Origin: Kiritimatiellia bacterium
Lineage (GTDB): Bacteria; Verrucomicrobiota; Kiritimatiellia; JAFGHX01
Assembly (NCBI GenBank): GCA_016929905.1
Contig: JAFGHX010000022.1
Coordinates: forward strand, 1 to 64,000
Length of the DNA: 64,000 nucleotides
Reading direction: 5' to 3'
Shown here: positions 1 to 8,773 of the stretch, one piece after another
Position numbering within the stretch: the stretch's first letter is position 1
Layout of the letters: every line of letters begins with the position of its first letter
Notes under the pieces: generated by a model
Databases searched by the model: none
What the model saw: the letters and a program-made list of their open reading frames with translations, nothing else
Told to the model about the DNA's origin: nothing
Translations under genes and position numbers: made by a program

Positions 1-96
1 CGACCTTGGCGGTGGGCAACCGGACAGTCCAGGCCCCCACGACGTTGGCGGTGGGCAGCCGGACAGTCCAGGCCCCCACGACCTTGGTCGTGGGGG
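1..96. repeat. 39-bp direct repeat, two full copies and a partial third
   Basis: The window opens inside a tandem repeat of period 39. Copies begin at 1, 40 and 79; the first two differ at only a few positions and share the core GCCGGACAGTCCAGGC-like segment. The third copy breaks off after about 10 bases and turns into the right arm of a hairpin (73-96). The array may continue to the left of the window. There are no spacers of unique sequence between copies, so this is not a CRISPR array. Confidence 0.75.
73..96. terminator. Perfect 10-bp stem-loop at the end of the 39-bp repeat
   Basis: CCCCCACGAC (73-82) and GTCGTGGGGG (87-96) are exact reverse complements around the loop CTTG. No T-run follows, so it is a terminator-like hairpin for whatever lies upstream rather than a textbook intrinsic terminator. 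Confidence 0.4.
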
Positions 97-190
97 AATC
101 AGATTGAACCATGCGCCGCGCGGGGCTACACTGTGTCCCCTCTGCCGCCGCCTCGCGGCGGGGCGCGGCGGGGAAAGGAGAAACAGAACC

Positions 191-1432
191 ATGCCGAAAA
201 TCGGGCCCGACACTCTCGCCGCCGCTGTCCGCAAGACCGTCGAAGAAACGCCGGTGACGGACATCCACACGCACGTCTACGACGCCGCGCTCGGCCCGCT
301 GCTGCTGTGGGGCATCGACGAACTGCTCACCTATCATTACCTGGTCGCGGAGGTGTTCCGGGCGAGGCCCGACCTCGCGTACGACGCCTTCTGGGCCATG
401 TCCAAGCCGCAGCAGGCCGACCTCATCTGGGCCGAACTCTTCGTCAAGCGCAGCCCCGTCTCCGAATCGTGCCGCGGGGTCTTGACCGTACTGAAGAAGC
501 TCGGACTGGACGCGAACACCGAGGAGTTGTCGGCGATCCGCGCCTATTTCGCGGGGCAGACCGCGGCCGGGTACATCGACACGGTCTTCTCGCTCGCGAA
601 TGTCAGCAAGGTGTACATGACGAACGACCCGATGGACCCCCTCGAAGGGCCCGTATGGGAGAAGGGGTTCCAGCGCGACCCGCGCTTTCTCGGCGTGTTG
701 CGCGTCGACAGCCTCGTCATGAACTGGCCCGACGGCGCCGCGCGGCTGAAGCCGCGCGGCTACGATGTCGACACGTCGCTCTCGGGCCGGACGCTCGGCG
801 AAGCGCGCCGGTACCTGAACGAGTGGTGCGACCGGATCAACGCCCGGTATCTGGCCGTCAGCCTGCCGCCGTCGTTCCGGTATCCCGACGAGGCGTCGAG
901 CCTGACGACGCTCATGGCGAAAGCGGTCTTCGCCGTGGCCAAGGAGCGCGGGATCCCCTCCGCCATGATGATTGGGGTCAAGAAGCTGGTCAATCCCGGC
1001 CTGCAGCTTGCCGGCGACTCGGTCGGCAAATCGATCATCGAGACGGTGGAACGGATCTGCTGCGATTTTCCCGACGTGAAGTTTCTGATCACGATGTTGG
1101 CCCGCGAGAACATGCACGAACTGTGCGTCGCCGCGCGCAAGTTCAAGAACATGGTCCCGTTCGGCTGCTGGTGGTTCCTGAACGACCCCTCCCTGATCCG
1201 CGAGATCACCGCGATGCGGCTCGAGTTGCTCGGCCTCACGTTTGTGCCGCAGCATTCCGACGCGCGCGTCCTGGACCAGTTGATCTACAAATGGGCCCAT
1301 TCCCGTGCGATCCTGGCCGAAGTGCTCACGCAGAAATACCGGGATATGCTCGAGGCCGGCTACGAGTTGACCGACGAACGGCTCCAGCGCGACGTGCGTA
1401 TCCTGTTGGACGGGAAACTCATCGAACCGTGA
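191..1432 (+). CDS. Uronate isomerase-like amidohydrolase (UxaC-related)
   Basis: The 413-aa protein resembles the uronate isomerase branch of the amidohydrolase superfamily. That family isomerises D-glucuronate or D-galacturonate to the 2-keto acid at the head of hexuronate catabolism, in the cytoplasm. The metal-binding DIHTH signature is at residues 24-28 (H26, H28), and a conserved-looking MLARENMHEL segment lies in the C-terminal half. I start at ATG 191 because AAAGGAG (174-180) sits 10 bases upstream; an in-frame ATG at 104 has no ribosome site and would add Arg/Gly-rich sequence. The next gene is a glycerate 2-kinase about 100 bp downstream, consistent with a sugar-acid pathway. It is somewhat shorter than classical UxaC, so the exact substrate is uncertain. 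Family assignment is from motif recognition only. Confidence 0.72.
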   Translation: MPKIGPDTLAAAVRKTVEETPVTDIHTHVYDAALGPLLLWGIDELLTYHYLVAEVFRARPDLAYDAFWAMSKPQQADLIWAELFVKRSPVSESCRGVLTVLKKLGLDANTEELSAIRAYFAGQTAAGYIDTVFSLANVSKVYMTNDPMDPLEGPVWEKGFQRDPRFLGVLRVDSLVMNWPDGAARLKPRGYDVDTSLSGRTLGEARRYLNEWCDRINARYLAVSLPPSFRYPDEASSLTTLMAKAVFAVAKERGIPSAMMIGVKKLVNPGLQLAGDSVGKSIIETVERICCDFPDVKFLITMLARENMHELCVAARKFKNMVPFGCWWFLNDPSLIREITAMRLELLGLTFVPQHSDARVLDQLIYKWAHSRAILAEVLTQKYRDMLEAGYELTDERLQRDVRILLDGKLIEP

Positions 1433-1446
1433 GTGACTTGTCCTCA

Positions 1447-1535
1447 AACTTGCTCGAGAACCTACTCGGGAACTTTCGGTCTGAGGCCGAGCAGCCTGTG
1501 GCTGAACTCGGGAACTTGCCCAGGAACCCGCCATA
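1447..1535. repeat. Dispersed 12-mer (CTCGAG-type) repeat, copy 1
   Basis: The gap between the isomerase and the glycerate kinase holds TTGCTCGAGAAC followed by CTACTCGGGAAC, then a second ACTCGGGAAC unit and GGAACCCGCC. The first about 26 bases match 23811-23836 with very few differences. The units have a 12-bp period and are the reverse complement of the array upstream of the LacI gene. Confidence 0.65.
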
Positions 1536-1539
1536 AACC

Positions 1540-2925
1540 ATGCAACTCCCCACCGACACCCAGTTGCGCGCCGACGCCACGGCGATCTGGCAGGCGGGCG
1601 TTGCGGCCGTGTCGCCGGCGGTGCTGGTAGGCAACGCCGTACGGCGCGAGGCGGCTGAACTGGTCGTCGGCGGGCATGCGCTTGTCTTGGCGCCGATCGG
1701 ACGCATCGCCGTGGTGGGCGCCGGCAAGGCCGGCACCCGCATGACGGCGGCGCTGGAGCAGGCGCTGGGCGCCGACCTGCTGGCCGCGAAGCGCGTGGGC
1801 GGGATCGTGAACGTGATCGACGAAGACGCGGAGCCCGGCCGCCGCGTCGAGCTGTGCCCGGCCCGCCCGGCGGGCGACCCGTTCCCCACGGCCAGAGGGG
1901 CGGCCGGCAGCGCGCGTATGTTGGAGACCGTCGCGGCATTGGGCCCGCCGGATCTCGCGATCTGCCTGCTCTCCGGCGGCGGCAGCGCGCTCATGCCGTG
2001 CCCGGTCGACGGCGTGCCGCTGGAAGCGAAGCGCGACATCACCGCACGGCTCAGCGCGTGCGGCGCATCGATCGGGCAACTGAACGCCGTGCGCAAACAC
2101 CTGTCCCGCATCAAGGGCGGCCAGTTGGCGCGGGCCAGCCGTGCGGGCAGGCTGATCAGCCTGATCATCAGCGATGTGGTCGGGAACCCGCTCGACGTGA
2201 TCGCGTCCGGGCCGACCACGCCCGACACAAGCACCTTTGCCGATGCGCTCGCCGTGTTGCACCGGTTCGGCCTGCGGGATAGGGCCCCGGCAAGCGTCGT
2301 GCGCTACCTCGAAGACGGCGCGGCAGGCCGGGCGCCGGAGACCCCGAAGGCGCTGCCGGCGTCCGTGCACAATACTATTATCGGCGATAATCGGACGGCG
2401 CTTGCGGCGGCGTGGAACCGAGCGTCGGCGTTGGGCTACAGTATCGCGGACCTGGGCGCTGAACTGGAGGGGGAAAGCCGGGAGGTGGGCGTGAGGCTCG
2501 TGGAACTGGCCGTGAAGATCCTCGAACACGGCGAGCCCTGCGCGCCGCCCGCCTGTATCCTGAGCGGCGGCGAGACGGTCGTCTCGAACGTCGCGCCGGG
2601 CGGCAAGGGCGGCCGCAACCAGGAACTGGTTCTGGCCGCCGCCGGCCGGCTGCCAACCCTCGCGCGCGACCCGGCGCGCGCCGGGTGGCTGAAGCGCGTT
2701 CTCGTCCTCTCGGCCGGAACGGACGGCGAGGACGGCCCCACCGACGCGGCGGGCGCGTTCGTAGACGACCGGGTCCTGGCCGCCGCAGAGCAGAAGGGCC
2801 TCGCCGTCGACGCCTTTCGGGAACGGAGCCGCTCCTACGACTTCTTCGAGCAGACGGGCGGCCTCATCCAGACCGGCCCGACCGGCACCAACGTGATGGA
2901 TCTGCGGGTCGTGTTGGTGGGTTGA
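1540..2925 (+). CDS. Glycerate 2-kinase (GK-II, MOFRL family)
   Basis: This 461-aa cytoplasmic enzyme belongs to the type II glycerate kinase family, which phosphorylates D-glycerate to 2-phosphoglycerate and feeds it into lower glycolysis. The N-terminal DUF4147 Rossmann-like domain shows VVGAGKAGTRM near residue 65, the serine/glycine-rich LLSGGGSALM near 145 and SGPTTPD near 225. The C-terminal MOFRL domain carries LSAGTDGEDGPTDAAG near residue 390 and closes with a typical MDLRVVL end. Length matches the family. It follows the uronate-isomerase-like gene on the same strand, separated by a 12-mer repeat, and ends facing the minus-strand oxidoreductase. The Shine-Dalgarno is weak (CAGGA about 20 bases upstream), so expression may depend on the upstream gene. 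Confidence 0.92.
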   Translation: MQLPTDTQLRADATAIWQAGVAAVSPAVLVGNAVRREAAELVVGGHALVLAPIGRIAVVGAGKAGTRMTAALEQALGADLLAAKRVGGIVNVIDEDAEPGRRVELCPARPAGDPFPTARGAAGSARMLETVAALGPPDLAICLLSGGGSALMPCPVDGVPLEAKRDITARLSACGASIGQLNAVRKHLSRIKGGQLARASRAGRLISLIISDVVGNPLDVIASGPTTPDTSTFADALAVLHRFGLRDRAPASVVRYLEDGAAGRAPETPKALPASVHNTIIGDNRTALAAAWNRASALGYSIADLGAELEGESREVGVRLVELAVKILEHGEPCAPPACILSGGETVVSNVAPGGKGGRNQELVLAAAGRLPTLARDPARAGWLKRVLVLSAGTDGEDGPTDAAGAFVDDRVLAAAEQKGLAVDAFRERSRSYDFFEQTGGLIQTGPTGTNVMDLRVVLVG

Positions 2926-2935
2926 AAGAGTAGAA

Positions 2936-2958
2936 GCGGCGGCCTTGGCGCGCCGCCG
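2936..2958. terminator. GC hairpin between convergent genes
   Basis: GCGGCG (2936-2941) pairs with CGCCGC (2951-2956) in the 57-bp gap between the glycerate kinase and the convergent oxidoreductase. The stem is short and there is no clear T-run, so the terminator role is tentative. Confidence 0.3.
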
Positions 2959-2982
2959 GGTGAAAGAGCCGGGACGGCCCTT

Positions 2983-4008
2983 CTACGCGTCCCCCTCGTA
3001 CCGCAGCCCGATCGCCGCCCGCCACATGTCGAGCGCCTTCATGTTCCCGAGCGAGTCGGCCCAGGTCATGGACGGCGGGGCGGCCTGGCGCTGCTCGATA
3101 TGGGCCGCCACCGTGTCCACCTCAATGGCCCAGAACCCGCGTTCGGCGGCGACGAGGATCTCCTGCCGCTCGCCGCCGCGCTGCAGAATGATTGTGATCG
3201 GGCCGCCCGCGCGGCCGGGCTGCCAGGGCTCCGGCACGAGGATTTGACCCTCGGTGCCGAAAATGCGCGCGACATTCTCCTGGTTCAGCCGCACGCCGCA
3301 CCCGCACTGGGCCAGGACGTCGCCCGGGAACTTGAGCCCGGCGATCGCATATTCGTCCACGCCGCTTTCCGCGCCGAGATGCGCGCAGGCATGCAACGCG
3401 ACCGGCTCGGCGAAGTCGACACCGGCTGCCGCGCCCGCAATGAGGCGCGCCATCGACACGGGATAGCCGCCCACATCCAGGATCCCGCCCCCGCCCAGCG
3501 CGCGGTTCAGAATCCGGTTCTGCAGGTCGTACGGGCCCTGGAACCCGAACGCGGCCTGCACGAGCCGGACTTCGCCGACCGCGCCGCCGCGGATCAGTTC
3601 CAGGATGCGCGCGGTCTGGGGGTGGCAGCGGTACATCAGCGCTTCCATGAGGAACACGTCATGCTCGCGCGCGGCCGAAACCGCGGCCGCCGCCTGGGCA
3701 TGGTTCAGCCCGAGCGGCTTCTCGCACAGGATGTGTTTGCCGGCTTCCGCCGCCTTGACGCACCATGGCGCGTGCATGGGGTGCGGCGTCGCGATGTAGA
3801 CCACCTCCACCGCCGGGTCCGACAGCAGCGCTTCATAGCTCCCGTGCCGATGCGGAACCGCGTGCTGCGTGCCGAACCGGTCCGCGGAATCCTGAGCGCG
3901 GCTGCCGACCGCCGCCAGCCGGCCGGTGCGCGACTCCTTGATCGCGTTCGCGAATTTCGCGGCAATCTTGCCTGTGCCCAATATGCCCCAGCTGATTGTG
4001 TCGGCCAT
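2983..4008 (-). CDS. Gfo/Idh/MocA-family oxidoreductase
   Basis: The 341-aa protein is a NAD(P)-dependent dehydrogenase of the glucose-fructose oxidoreductase / inositol dehydrogenase type. The N-terminal Rossmann fold begins with WGILGTGKIAAKFA (residues 6-19), and the family's catalytic-lysine signature appears as ILCEKPLGLNHAQA near residue 95. The C-terminal half is the alpha/beta substrate domain with the GGGGILDVGGYPVSM segment near 175. A strong ribosome site (TCAGGAGGAT on the coding strand) precedes the ATG at 4008. It lies 43 bp downstream of the PHP phosphatase gene on the same strand and is probably co-transcribed with it. Substrate cannot be read from sequence; members act on sugars, cyclitols and their derivatives. 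Confidence 0.9.
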   Translation of the reverse strand: MADTISWGILGTGKIAAKFANAIKESRTGRLAAVGSRAQDSADRFGTQHAVPHRHGSYEALLSDPAVEVVYIATPHPMHAPWCVKAAEAGKHILCEKPLGLNHAQAAAAVSAAREHDVFLMEALMYRCHPQTARILELIRGGAVGEVRLVQAAFGFQGPYDLQNRILNRALGGGGILDVGGYPVSMARLIAGAAAGVDFAEPVALHACAHLGAESGVDEYAIAGLKFPGDVLAQCGCGVRLNQENVARIFGTEGQILVPEPWQPGRAGGPITIILQRGGERQEILVAAERGFWAIEVDTVAAHIEQRQAAPPSMTWADSLGNMKALDMWRAAIGLRYEGDA

Positions 4009-4051
4009 GGATCCTCCTGAAACTCCCCTTTTTCGTTACAGATCTCGAGCA

Positions 4052-4852
4052 CTAATCCGCTAACGGGACGAGCTGTTTCTCTCGTTTCCGGAAGCGTACG
4101 CACTGGGTGTAGCCGGCGTCCAGCGCGAGCTGCACCGCCTTGTCGAAATCTGCGCCCACCTCCTGCGGGCTGTGCGAGTCGGAACCGAAACAGATCGGAA
4201 TCTCGCGTTCGCGGGCCAGGCCGAGCAGGAGCGGGGACGGATAGATCTCCCGAACCGGCTTGCGCAAACCCGAGGTGTTGATCTCCACCGCCATGCCTTC
4301 GGCCGCGATGACGTCTAACGCCGGTTGCGCCATTTCGCGCAGCGCCTGATCGGTCGGCCGGAATCCGAACTTCTTGGGCAGATCCAAATGCCCGACCGCG
4401 TCGTAGAGGCGGGAGCGCGCGAGTTCGGCCATCAGCGCGAAATACTCGCGCCACGCGCCGGCGACGTCGACCGTCTTCCATCTGGCGGCGTAGCCCGGGT
4501 GGTCGAAGCACCAATCCCCGATGTAATGGATGGAGCCGAGTACGAGGTCGAACGCCTGGCGCGGCAGCCAATCGCCGAGAAATGCGCGGGCACCCGCGTA
4601 GTAGTCGGCTTCGATGCCGAACAGGACCTCCGGCGGGCCCGCCGTCGCCTGCAGCGGCGCGATCAGGTCGCGATAGGCCGGGAACTCCGCCAGTTGCATC
4701 CGGACGCTCGGGTCATAGCCGTCCGGTGCGGGTGCATGATCGGTGAAACACATCTGCGGCATGCCGAGCCCACGCGCGGTTTCGCGGTATTCCGCGGCAT
4801 GCCCGTCCGCGTGTTTGCAGAAGACCGTGTGAATGTGGTAGTCGGGAACCAT
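4052..4852 (-). CDS. PHP-family phosphatase (histidinol-phosphatase HisK-like)
   Basis: The 266-aa protein has the PHP-domain metal-site motifs of monofunctional histidinol phosphatases: DYHIHTVF at residues 4-11, CFTDHAPAP, FGIEADYY, GSIHYIGDW, EINTSGLR and FGSDSHSPQEVG in order. The family hydrolyses L-histidinol phosphate to histidinol, but related PHP enzymes act on other phosphoesters. No other his genes are nearby, so the biosynthetic role is not supported by context. An in-frame ATG 42 bp upstream (4894) would add 14 residues encoded wholly by a 7-bp tandem repeat. I therefore start at 4852 (MVPDYHIHT). Neither start has a good ribosome site. It is transcribed toward the Gfo/Idh gene. 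Confidence 0.82.
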   Translation of the reverse strand: MVPDYHIHTVFCKHADGHAAEYRETARGLGMPQMCFTDHAPAPDGYDPSVRMQLAEFPAYRDLIAPLQATAGPPEVLFGIEADYYAGARAFLGDWLPRQAFDLVLGSIHYIGDWCFDHPGYAARWKTVDVAGAWREYFALMAELARSRLYDAVGHLDLPKKFGFRPTDQALREMAQPALDVIAAEGMAVEINTSGLRKPVREIYPSPLLLGLAREREIPICFGSDSHSPQEVGADFDKAVQLALDAGYTQCVRFRKREKQLVPLAD

Positions 4853-4904
4853 GGTTAATGGTTGAGGGTCAATGGTCAATGGTTGATGGTTCATGGTTCA
4901 TGGC
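4849..4904. repeat. 7-bp tandem repeat, eight units (consensus on + strand NNATGGT)
   Basis: Eight consecutive heptamers run from 4849 to 4904: CCATGGT, TAATGGT, TGAGGGT, CAATGGT twice, TGATGGT, TCATGGT, TCATGGC. The start codon of the PHP phosphatase lies in the first unit. A shorter array of the same heptamer is at 34417-34444. Confidence 0.9.
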
Positions 4905-5080
4905 TGACACAGGGTTTGGGACGCTGACGGGTGGAGCATAAGCGAATTCGGCCTGCAGGTCAATCGGTCCTCGACACGCAGCCCCGGCCTCCGGCAGAAA
5001 GCGCGTTTCGCGATTGCATTCGTTTCTGTTTTGCGATACCCTCCCGGGCGGGTGAAGGGGGAAACGGAGGAGTACACGTC

Positions 5081-6439
5081 ATGAGACAGCGCGCGTCGAT
5101 TTCCAGACTGGATCTGCCGTTGAGCCGTCGCGATTTTCTGCGGGTGGGCGCTGCGGGGGCGGCCGGGGCGGTGCTGACCGGCTGTGCGACCAACCCGGTA
5201 ACGCAGAAGACGCAGTTCATGCTGATGACGGAGGCGCAGGAGATCGAAATGGACCAGCAGCGCCGGCCGCACCAGTTCTCGTCCGACTGGGGCGCGGTGC
5301 AGGACGACGGTCTGAACCAGTACATCGACACGCTTGGCCGAGAGATCGGGGCGCGGACGCATCGTCCGAATCTGCCGTACTATTTCCGTGTTCTGAACTC
5401 GCCCATCCATAATGCCTACACGCTGGGCGGCGGGAGTTGCGGGGTGTTGCGCGGCCTGATTCTGGAGATGGACAACGAGGCGCAGTTCGCCGCCGTGCTG
5501 GGCCACGAGATCGGCCATATGAACCTGCGTCACGGCGCGGAGCGGATGAGCAAGGCCATTCTGGGTCAGTTGATCGTGGCCGGGATCGTGGGGTATGTGC
5601 AGGCCGAACACGAAAAGTATGCCGAGCTGGCGGCCGGGCTCGGGATGCTCGGCGCCGGCGCGCTGCTGGCCCACTACAGCCGGGAAGACGAACGCGAGGC
5701 CGACGAGTGGGGCATGGAATACGCTGTCCGTGCCGGGCAGAACCCCAGGGGCATGGTGCAGGCGATGGACATGCTGCGCAAGCTGGATCAGCACCAGCCG
5801 GACCTGATCGCGCGGATGTTCGCCTCGCACCCCATGAGCGAGGAGCGCTATCAGACGGCGCGCGGCCTGGTGAGCAGCAAGTACGGGGCCTTGCCCGATG
5901 TGCCCGACAACCGGGAACGGTTCATGGACAACACGGCGGGGATCCGGCGCCACAAGGGCGCGGTGCAGGCGATGCAGCAGGGCGTGAGTTGCGTGATGAA
6001 GAAGGACTATCGCGGCGCGGCCCAGCAGTACGACGTGGCCCTGCGCCAGGCGCCGAACGATTATGCCGCCCTGCTGCTGACCGCCAACCTCTTCCTGACG
6101 GTGAACGAGCCGGCCAAAGCGAAGCCCTACGTCGATCAGGCGCACCGCGTCTATCCGAGCGAGCCCATGGCCCAGCACCTGAGCGGCATGATCGCCCTGC
6201 GCCAGGGCAACTTCGGCAATGCGCATGACGCATTCGTTGCCTACCGCCAGACGCTGCCCGGCAACCCGGACACCACCTTCTACGTCGGCTACTCGCTGGA
6301 GAACATGGGCCGCCGGCAGCCCGCGGCCCAGGAATATACGAACTACCTGCAGGCGGTGACCGAAGGCGAGTTCGCGCAGCACGCCTACACCCGGCTGGTC
6401 GAGTGGGGGGTCGTGAAGCCGCAAACCCAGCAGCAGTGA
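5081..6439 (+). CDS. Tat-exported M48 zinc metalloprotease lipoprotein with TPR region
   Basis: This 452-aa protein resembles the BepA/YfgC and LoiP type of envelope proteases that handle misfolded outer-membrane or periplasmic proteins. The N-terminus has a twin-arginine motif SRRDFL (15-20), a short hydrophobic stretch and a lipobox LTGC with C35, so a Tat-exported lipoprotein is predicted. The catalytic site is HEIGH (142-146) with the downstream ExxxD ligand motif at 204-208 (EREAD). The C-terminal third (about 300-440) is tetratricopeptide-like (AAQQYDVALRQAPNDYAALL and similar helices). Start 5081 is chosen because GGAGG at 5066-5070 precedes it and it places the Tat motif at the N-terminus; upstream in-frame ATGs lack this. 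It heads the four-gene exported-protein locus that runs to 19752. Confidence 0.9.
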   Translation: MRQRASISRLDLPLSRRDFLRVGAAGAAGAVLTGCATNPVTQKTQFMLMTEAQEIEMDQQRRPHQFSSDWGAVQDDGLNQYIDTLGREIGARTHRPNLPYYFRVLNSPIHNAYTLGGGSCGVLRGLILEMDNEAQFAAVLGHEIGHMNLRHGAERMSKAILGQLIVAGIVGYVQAEHEKYAELAAGLGMLGAGALLAHYSREDEREADEWGMEYAVRAGQNPRGMVQAMDMLRKLDQHQPDLIARMFASHPMSEERYQTARGLVSSKYGALPDVPDNRERFMDNTAGIRRHKGAVQAMQQGVSCVMKKDYRGAAQQYDVALRQAPNDYAALLLTANLFLTVNEPAKAKPYVDQAHRVYPSEPMAQHLSGMIALRQGNFGNAHDAFVAYRQTLPGNPDTTFYVGYSLENMGRRQPAAQEYTNYLQAVTEGEFAQHAYTRLVEWGVVKPQTQQQ

Positions 6440-6470
6440 CAGGGGGCATGAGGGCCGGAGGGAGGATGTC

Positions 6471-8720
6471 ATGGGGGGGACACGCACACATCCGTATGCG
6501 CGGATCGCGGTTGCGCTGGCGGCGCTGCTCGGCCTGTGCCGAGCAGCCGGCGCGGGCCAGTTCGCGATAGGCACGACCGGCTACACGATCACCGCGCCGG
6601 CCGACTTCTCGGCCAAGCCGATTCCCGCGGATTCGCCCGGGGTCTGGCTGAAAATCGGCAATGCGGCGGACGACACGTACGTGCAGGTGAACGGCGGCGA
6701 CCCCACCGCGAACCTGGACTCGCTCGCGCGCGGCTACGAGCAGATGTTCAAGCCGCACATTCGCCGCTGGCGCCAGGTACGCGACGCGCGCGTGAACGTG
6801 TGCGGCGTGCTCGCCGTCTACCGCCAGTATACCGGCGAGGCACAGGGCTTGAACGTGCAGGCGCATGCCCTCTCCTTCGTGAAGGGCGACGCGCGGATGG
6901 TCGTGCACGGCATGACGACCGGGCAGGACACGCGGCCGCTGGAGAGTATCCTGATGAGCCTCAGCCCCGCCGCCGCGCCGCCCGCCCGCGCGCCCGGCGC
7001 CGGCGCAGGGCGCGCCCCGGCGGCGGCGCCGCTCGGGGCCGACCTCGCCGACCCCATACCGATCGGCCGCTACAGCTATCAGTTCCGGCCGCCGAAGGGG
7101 TGGACCGTCAAGAAGGGGACTCAGGGCGCCATATGGGACGTCGCCTCGCCGGACGAAACCCTGCGCCTCTCCGTTCAGGTGCAGGACATAACCGAATCGA
7201 AGATGCCGCCCGCTCAGCAGGCGTTCGTCGGCTTGGCCGACCGGTTTCGGGAAGGCTACGGCCGCGAGCTGCACCTGGTCGAGGATCAGCCCGGCGACCG
7301 GAACGGGATGCCGGCCCTGTTCCGCCGCTACGAAGACAGGACCCGGCAGGTCGTACTGGACATCCTGTTGGATTTCTACAAGGTGCCCGATGCCATCATC
7401 TGGTTCGTGGGCATCGCCCCGCGCTCGGCTCCGCACCAGGCCTACAAGACGCTTCTGGCCGCCATGAAAAGCGTGGCGCCCGGCACGCCCGACGGGCGGC
7501 CGGACTGGCTGCCGCCGGATACCGCCGCGCCGCCGCGCCCGGCGCCGGAACCGGCGGCCGGGACCGGCCCGGCCGCCGGCCCGAAGACCCGGGCGAGCGG
7601 TCCGCTCGAACTGGGCGACAGCGGCTATGTCTTCACCCCGCCGGTCGGCTGGACGCTCGAACCCAATGCGGACGGCACCGGCTTCAGTCTGGAATCCCCG
7701 AACACGCACGCCTCGCTCAATGCCCAGGTCCGTACAGCCGACACGTTCAACGACGAGATCCGGAACGCCGATCCCGCGGCGCGGTTGCAGAAGTTCGCCT
7801 CGAAATTCGAAGAAGGCCTCGCGCGCGAGGGCCTGCGCGGCAAACGGATCGAGGACGTCGGCGCGGAGATGAACGGCATGCCGACTCTGTTCCACCGCTA
7901 TGAGGCGGAGGTGCAGCCGGGTGTGCTGGTGGACATGCTCGGCGTCTTCTTTGCACCCGCCGATGCGGCGGTCATGTTCACCGCTTCCATACCCCGCGAG
8001 TTCCAGGACGCCTACTACGATGCCGTGATTGAGAGTATGAAGAGCCTGCATCGCGTCGAACGCCCGAAACGACAGGCCGGCAGGATGGGCGCCTGGGGCA
8101 CAAGTGCCCGGCCGCCGCCGCCAAAGCGTACGGCGCCGGCGGAACCCGAACAGCGCGCGAAACCGCCGGCCGAGCCCCCGCCGCCCGCACCCGAGCCGAA
8201 AGTCGAACCGGCAGCCAAGCCGCCGTCCCCGCCCGCGCCGCAGTCGGTCGGCGGCACGGGCTATGCGACGCACCGCGATTCGGCCCTCGGTATCCAGTTC
8301 CCCGTGCCCGCACAGTGGCAAGCCGAACAGCTTTCCGGCGCGCAGAAGGGCGTCTCCTGGAGCGGCGCGGCCGGCACCGACGAGTGGGAGGCGACGATCA
8401 ATCTCTACGTCATGGCCCGCAGCCTCCCGGGCTACAAGGATCTGAACGCCGCCGTGGCCACCATCCACGACGAGATGAAGACCAATCCCGACGCCAAGCT
8501 GCTGAGGGAATACGCCTCACGCATGGGCGGTATGCGCGGCTGGGTCCTCGAAATCAAGGAACAGGCCGCCGGCGAGAATGCCTATCACTACCAGCACATC
8601 CTCGTCGAACGCCCCGACGCCATCGGCTGGCTCAGCTTCGTGGCGCCGGACCGCCTGTGGCCAAAGATGGAACCGCATTTGAACCAGGTCCTTCAGAAGC
8701 TCGGGCCGACGGGCAACTGA
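6471..8720 (+). CDS. Exported protein with four DcrB/PsbP-like repeats
   Basis: The 749-aa protein starts with a signal peptide (hydrophobic VALAALLGL, cleavage near AAGAG). It then repeats one domain of about 140 residues four times, beginning near residues 33, 200, 385 and 597. Each repeat opens with an aromatic-rich strand (for example YSYQFRPPKGW, YVFTPPVGW), followed by a strand pair and a late FVAP/FVGIAP-type segment. This pattern resembles the PsbP/DcrB fold. The repeats are separated by proline/alanine-rich linkers (about 165-195, 345-375 and 545-590). There is no catalytic signature, so a binding or scaffolding role outside the cytoplasm is inferred. GGGAGG lies just upstream of the ATG. 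It follows the M48 protease by 31 bp, and a 19-bp stem palindrome begins at its last base plus one. Confidence 0.72.
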   Translation: MGGTRTHPYARIAVALAALLGLCRAAGAGQFAIGTTGYTITAPADFSAKPIPADSPGVWLKIGNAADDTYVQVNGGDPTANLDSLARGYEQMFKPHIRRWRQVRDARVNVCGVLAVYRQYTGEAQGLNVQAHALSFVKGDARMVVHGMTTGQDTRPLESILMSLSPAAAPPARAPGAGAGRAPAAAPLGADLADPIPIGRYSYQFRPPKGWTVKKGTQGAIWDVASPDETLRLSVQVQDITESKMPPAQQAFVGLADRFREGYGRELHLVEDQPGDRNGMPALFRRYEDRTRQVVLDILLDFYKVPDAIIWFVGIAPRSAPHQAYKTLLAAMKSVAPGTPDGRPDWLPPDTAAPPRPAPEPAAGTGPAAGPKTRASGPLELGDSGYVFTPPVGWTLEPNADGTGFSLESPNTHASLNAQVRTADTFNDEIRNADPAARLQKFASKFEEGLAREGLRGKRIEDVGAEMNGMPTLFHRYEAEVQPGVLVDMLGVFFAPADAAVMFTASIPREFQDAYYDAVIESMKSLHRVERPKRQAGRMGAWGTSARPPPPKRTAPAEPEQRAKPPAEPPPPAPEPKVEPAAKPPSPPAPQSVGGTGYATHRDSALGIQFPVPAQWQAEQLSGAQKGVSWSGAAGTDEWEATINLYVMARSLPGYKDLNAAVATIHDEMKTNPDAKLLREYASRMGGMRGWVLEIKEQAAGENAYHYQHILVERPDAIGWLSFVAPDRLWPKMEPHLNQVLQKLGPTGN

Positions 8721-8767
8721 TGTCGTGTCCCGGAAATGATCTGGGAAGTCATTTCCGGGACACGACA
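8721..8767. repeat. Perfect 19-bp inverted repeat between exported-protein genes
   Basis: Arms 8721-8739 and 8749-8767 are exact reverse complements (outer end TGTCGTGTCCCGGAAATGA) around a 9-base loop. It starts right after the stop codon at 8720 and ends 6 bases before the next start codon. No T-run follows. It could attenuate transcription between the two genes, or be a small palindromic mobile element. Confidence 0.85.
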
Positions 8768-8773
8768 CTAGCC

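Noticed and set aside
104..190. Upstream start for the uronate-isomerase-like gene
   Set aside because: No ribosome site; the added residues are low-complexity, whereas ATG 191 has AAAGGAG at a good distance.
1433..1539. Riboswitch or small RNA upstream of the glycerate kinase
   Set aside because: The gap is explained by the dispersed 12-mer repeat family; no conserved riboswitch core is visible.
4052..4852. Firm assignment to histidine biosynthesis
   Set aside because: PHP motifs support the enzyme family, but no other histidine genes are nearby, so the pathway role is left open.
5922..8468. An 848-residue open frame on the minus strand
   Set aside because: It lies opposite the repeat-containing exported protein and has only GC-driven composition; no ribosome site or family pattern.
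8315..8773. Upstream extension of giant protein 1
   Set aside because: It overlaps the previous gene in another frame and crosses the 19-bp palindrome; the signal peptide begins only after 8774.
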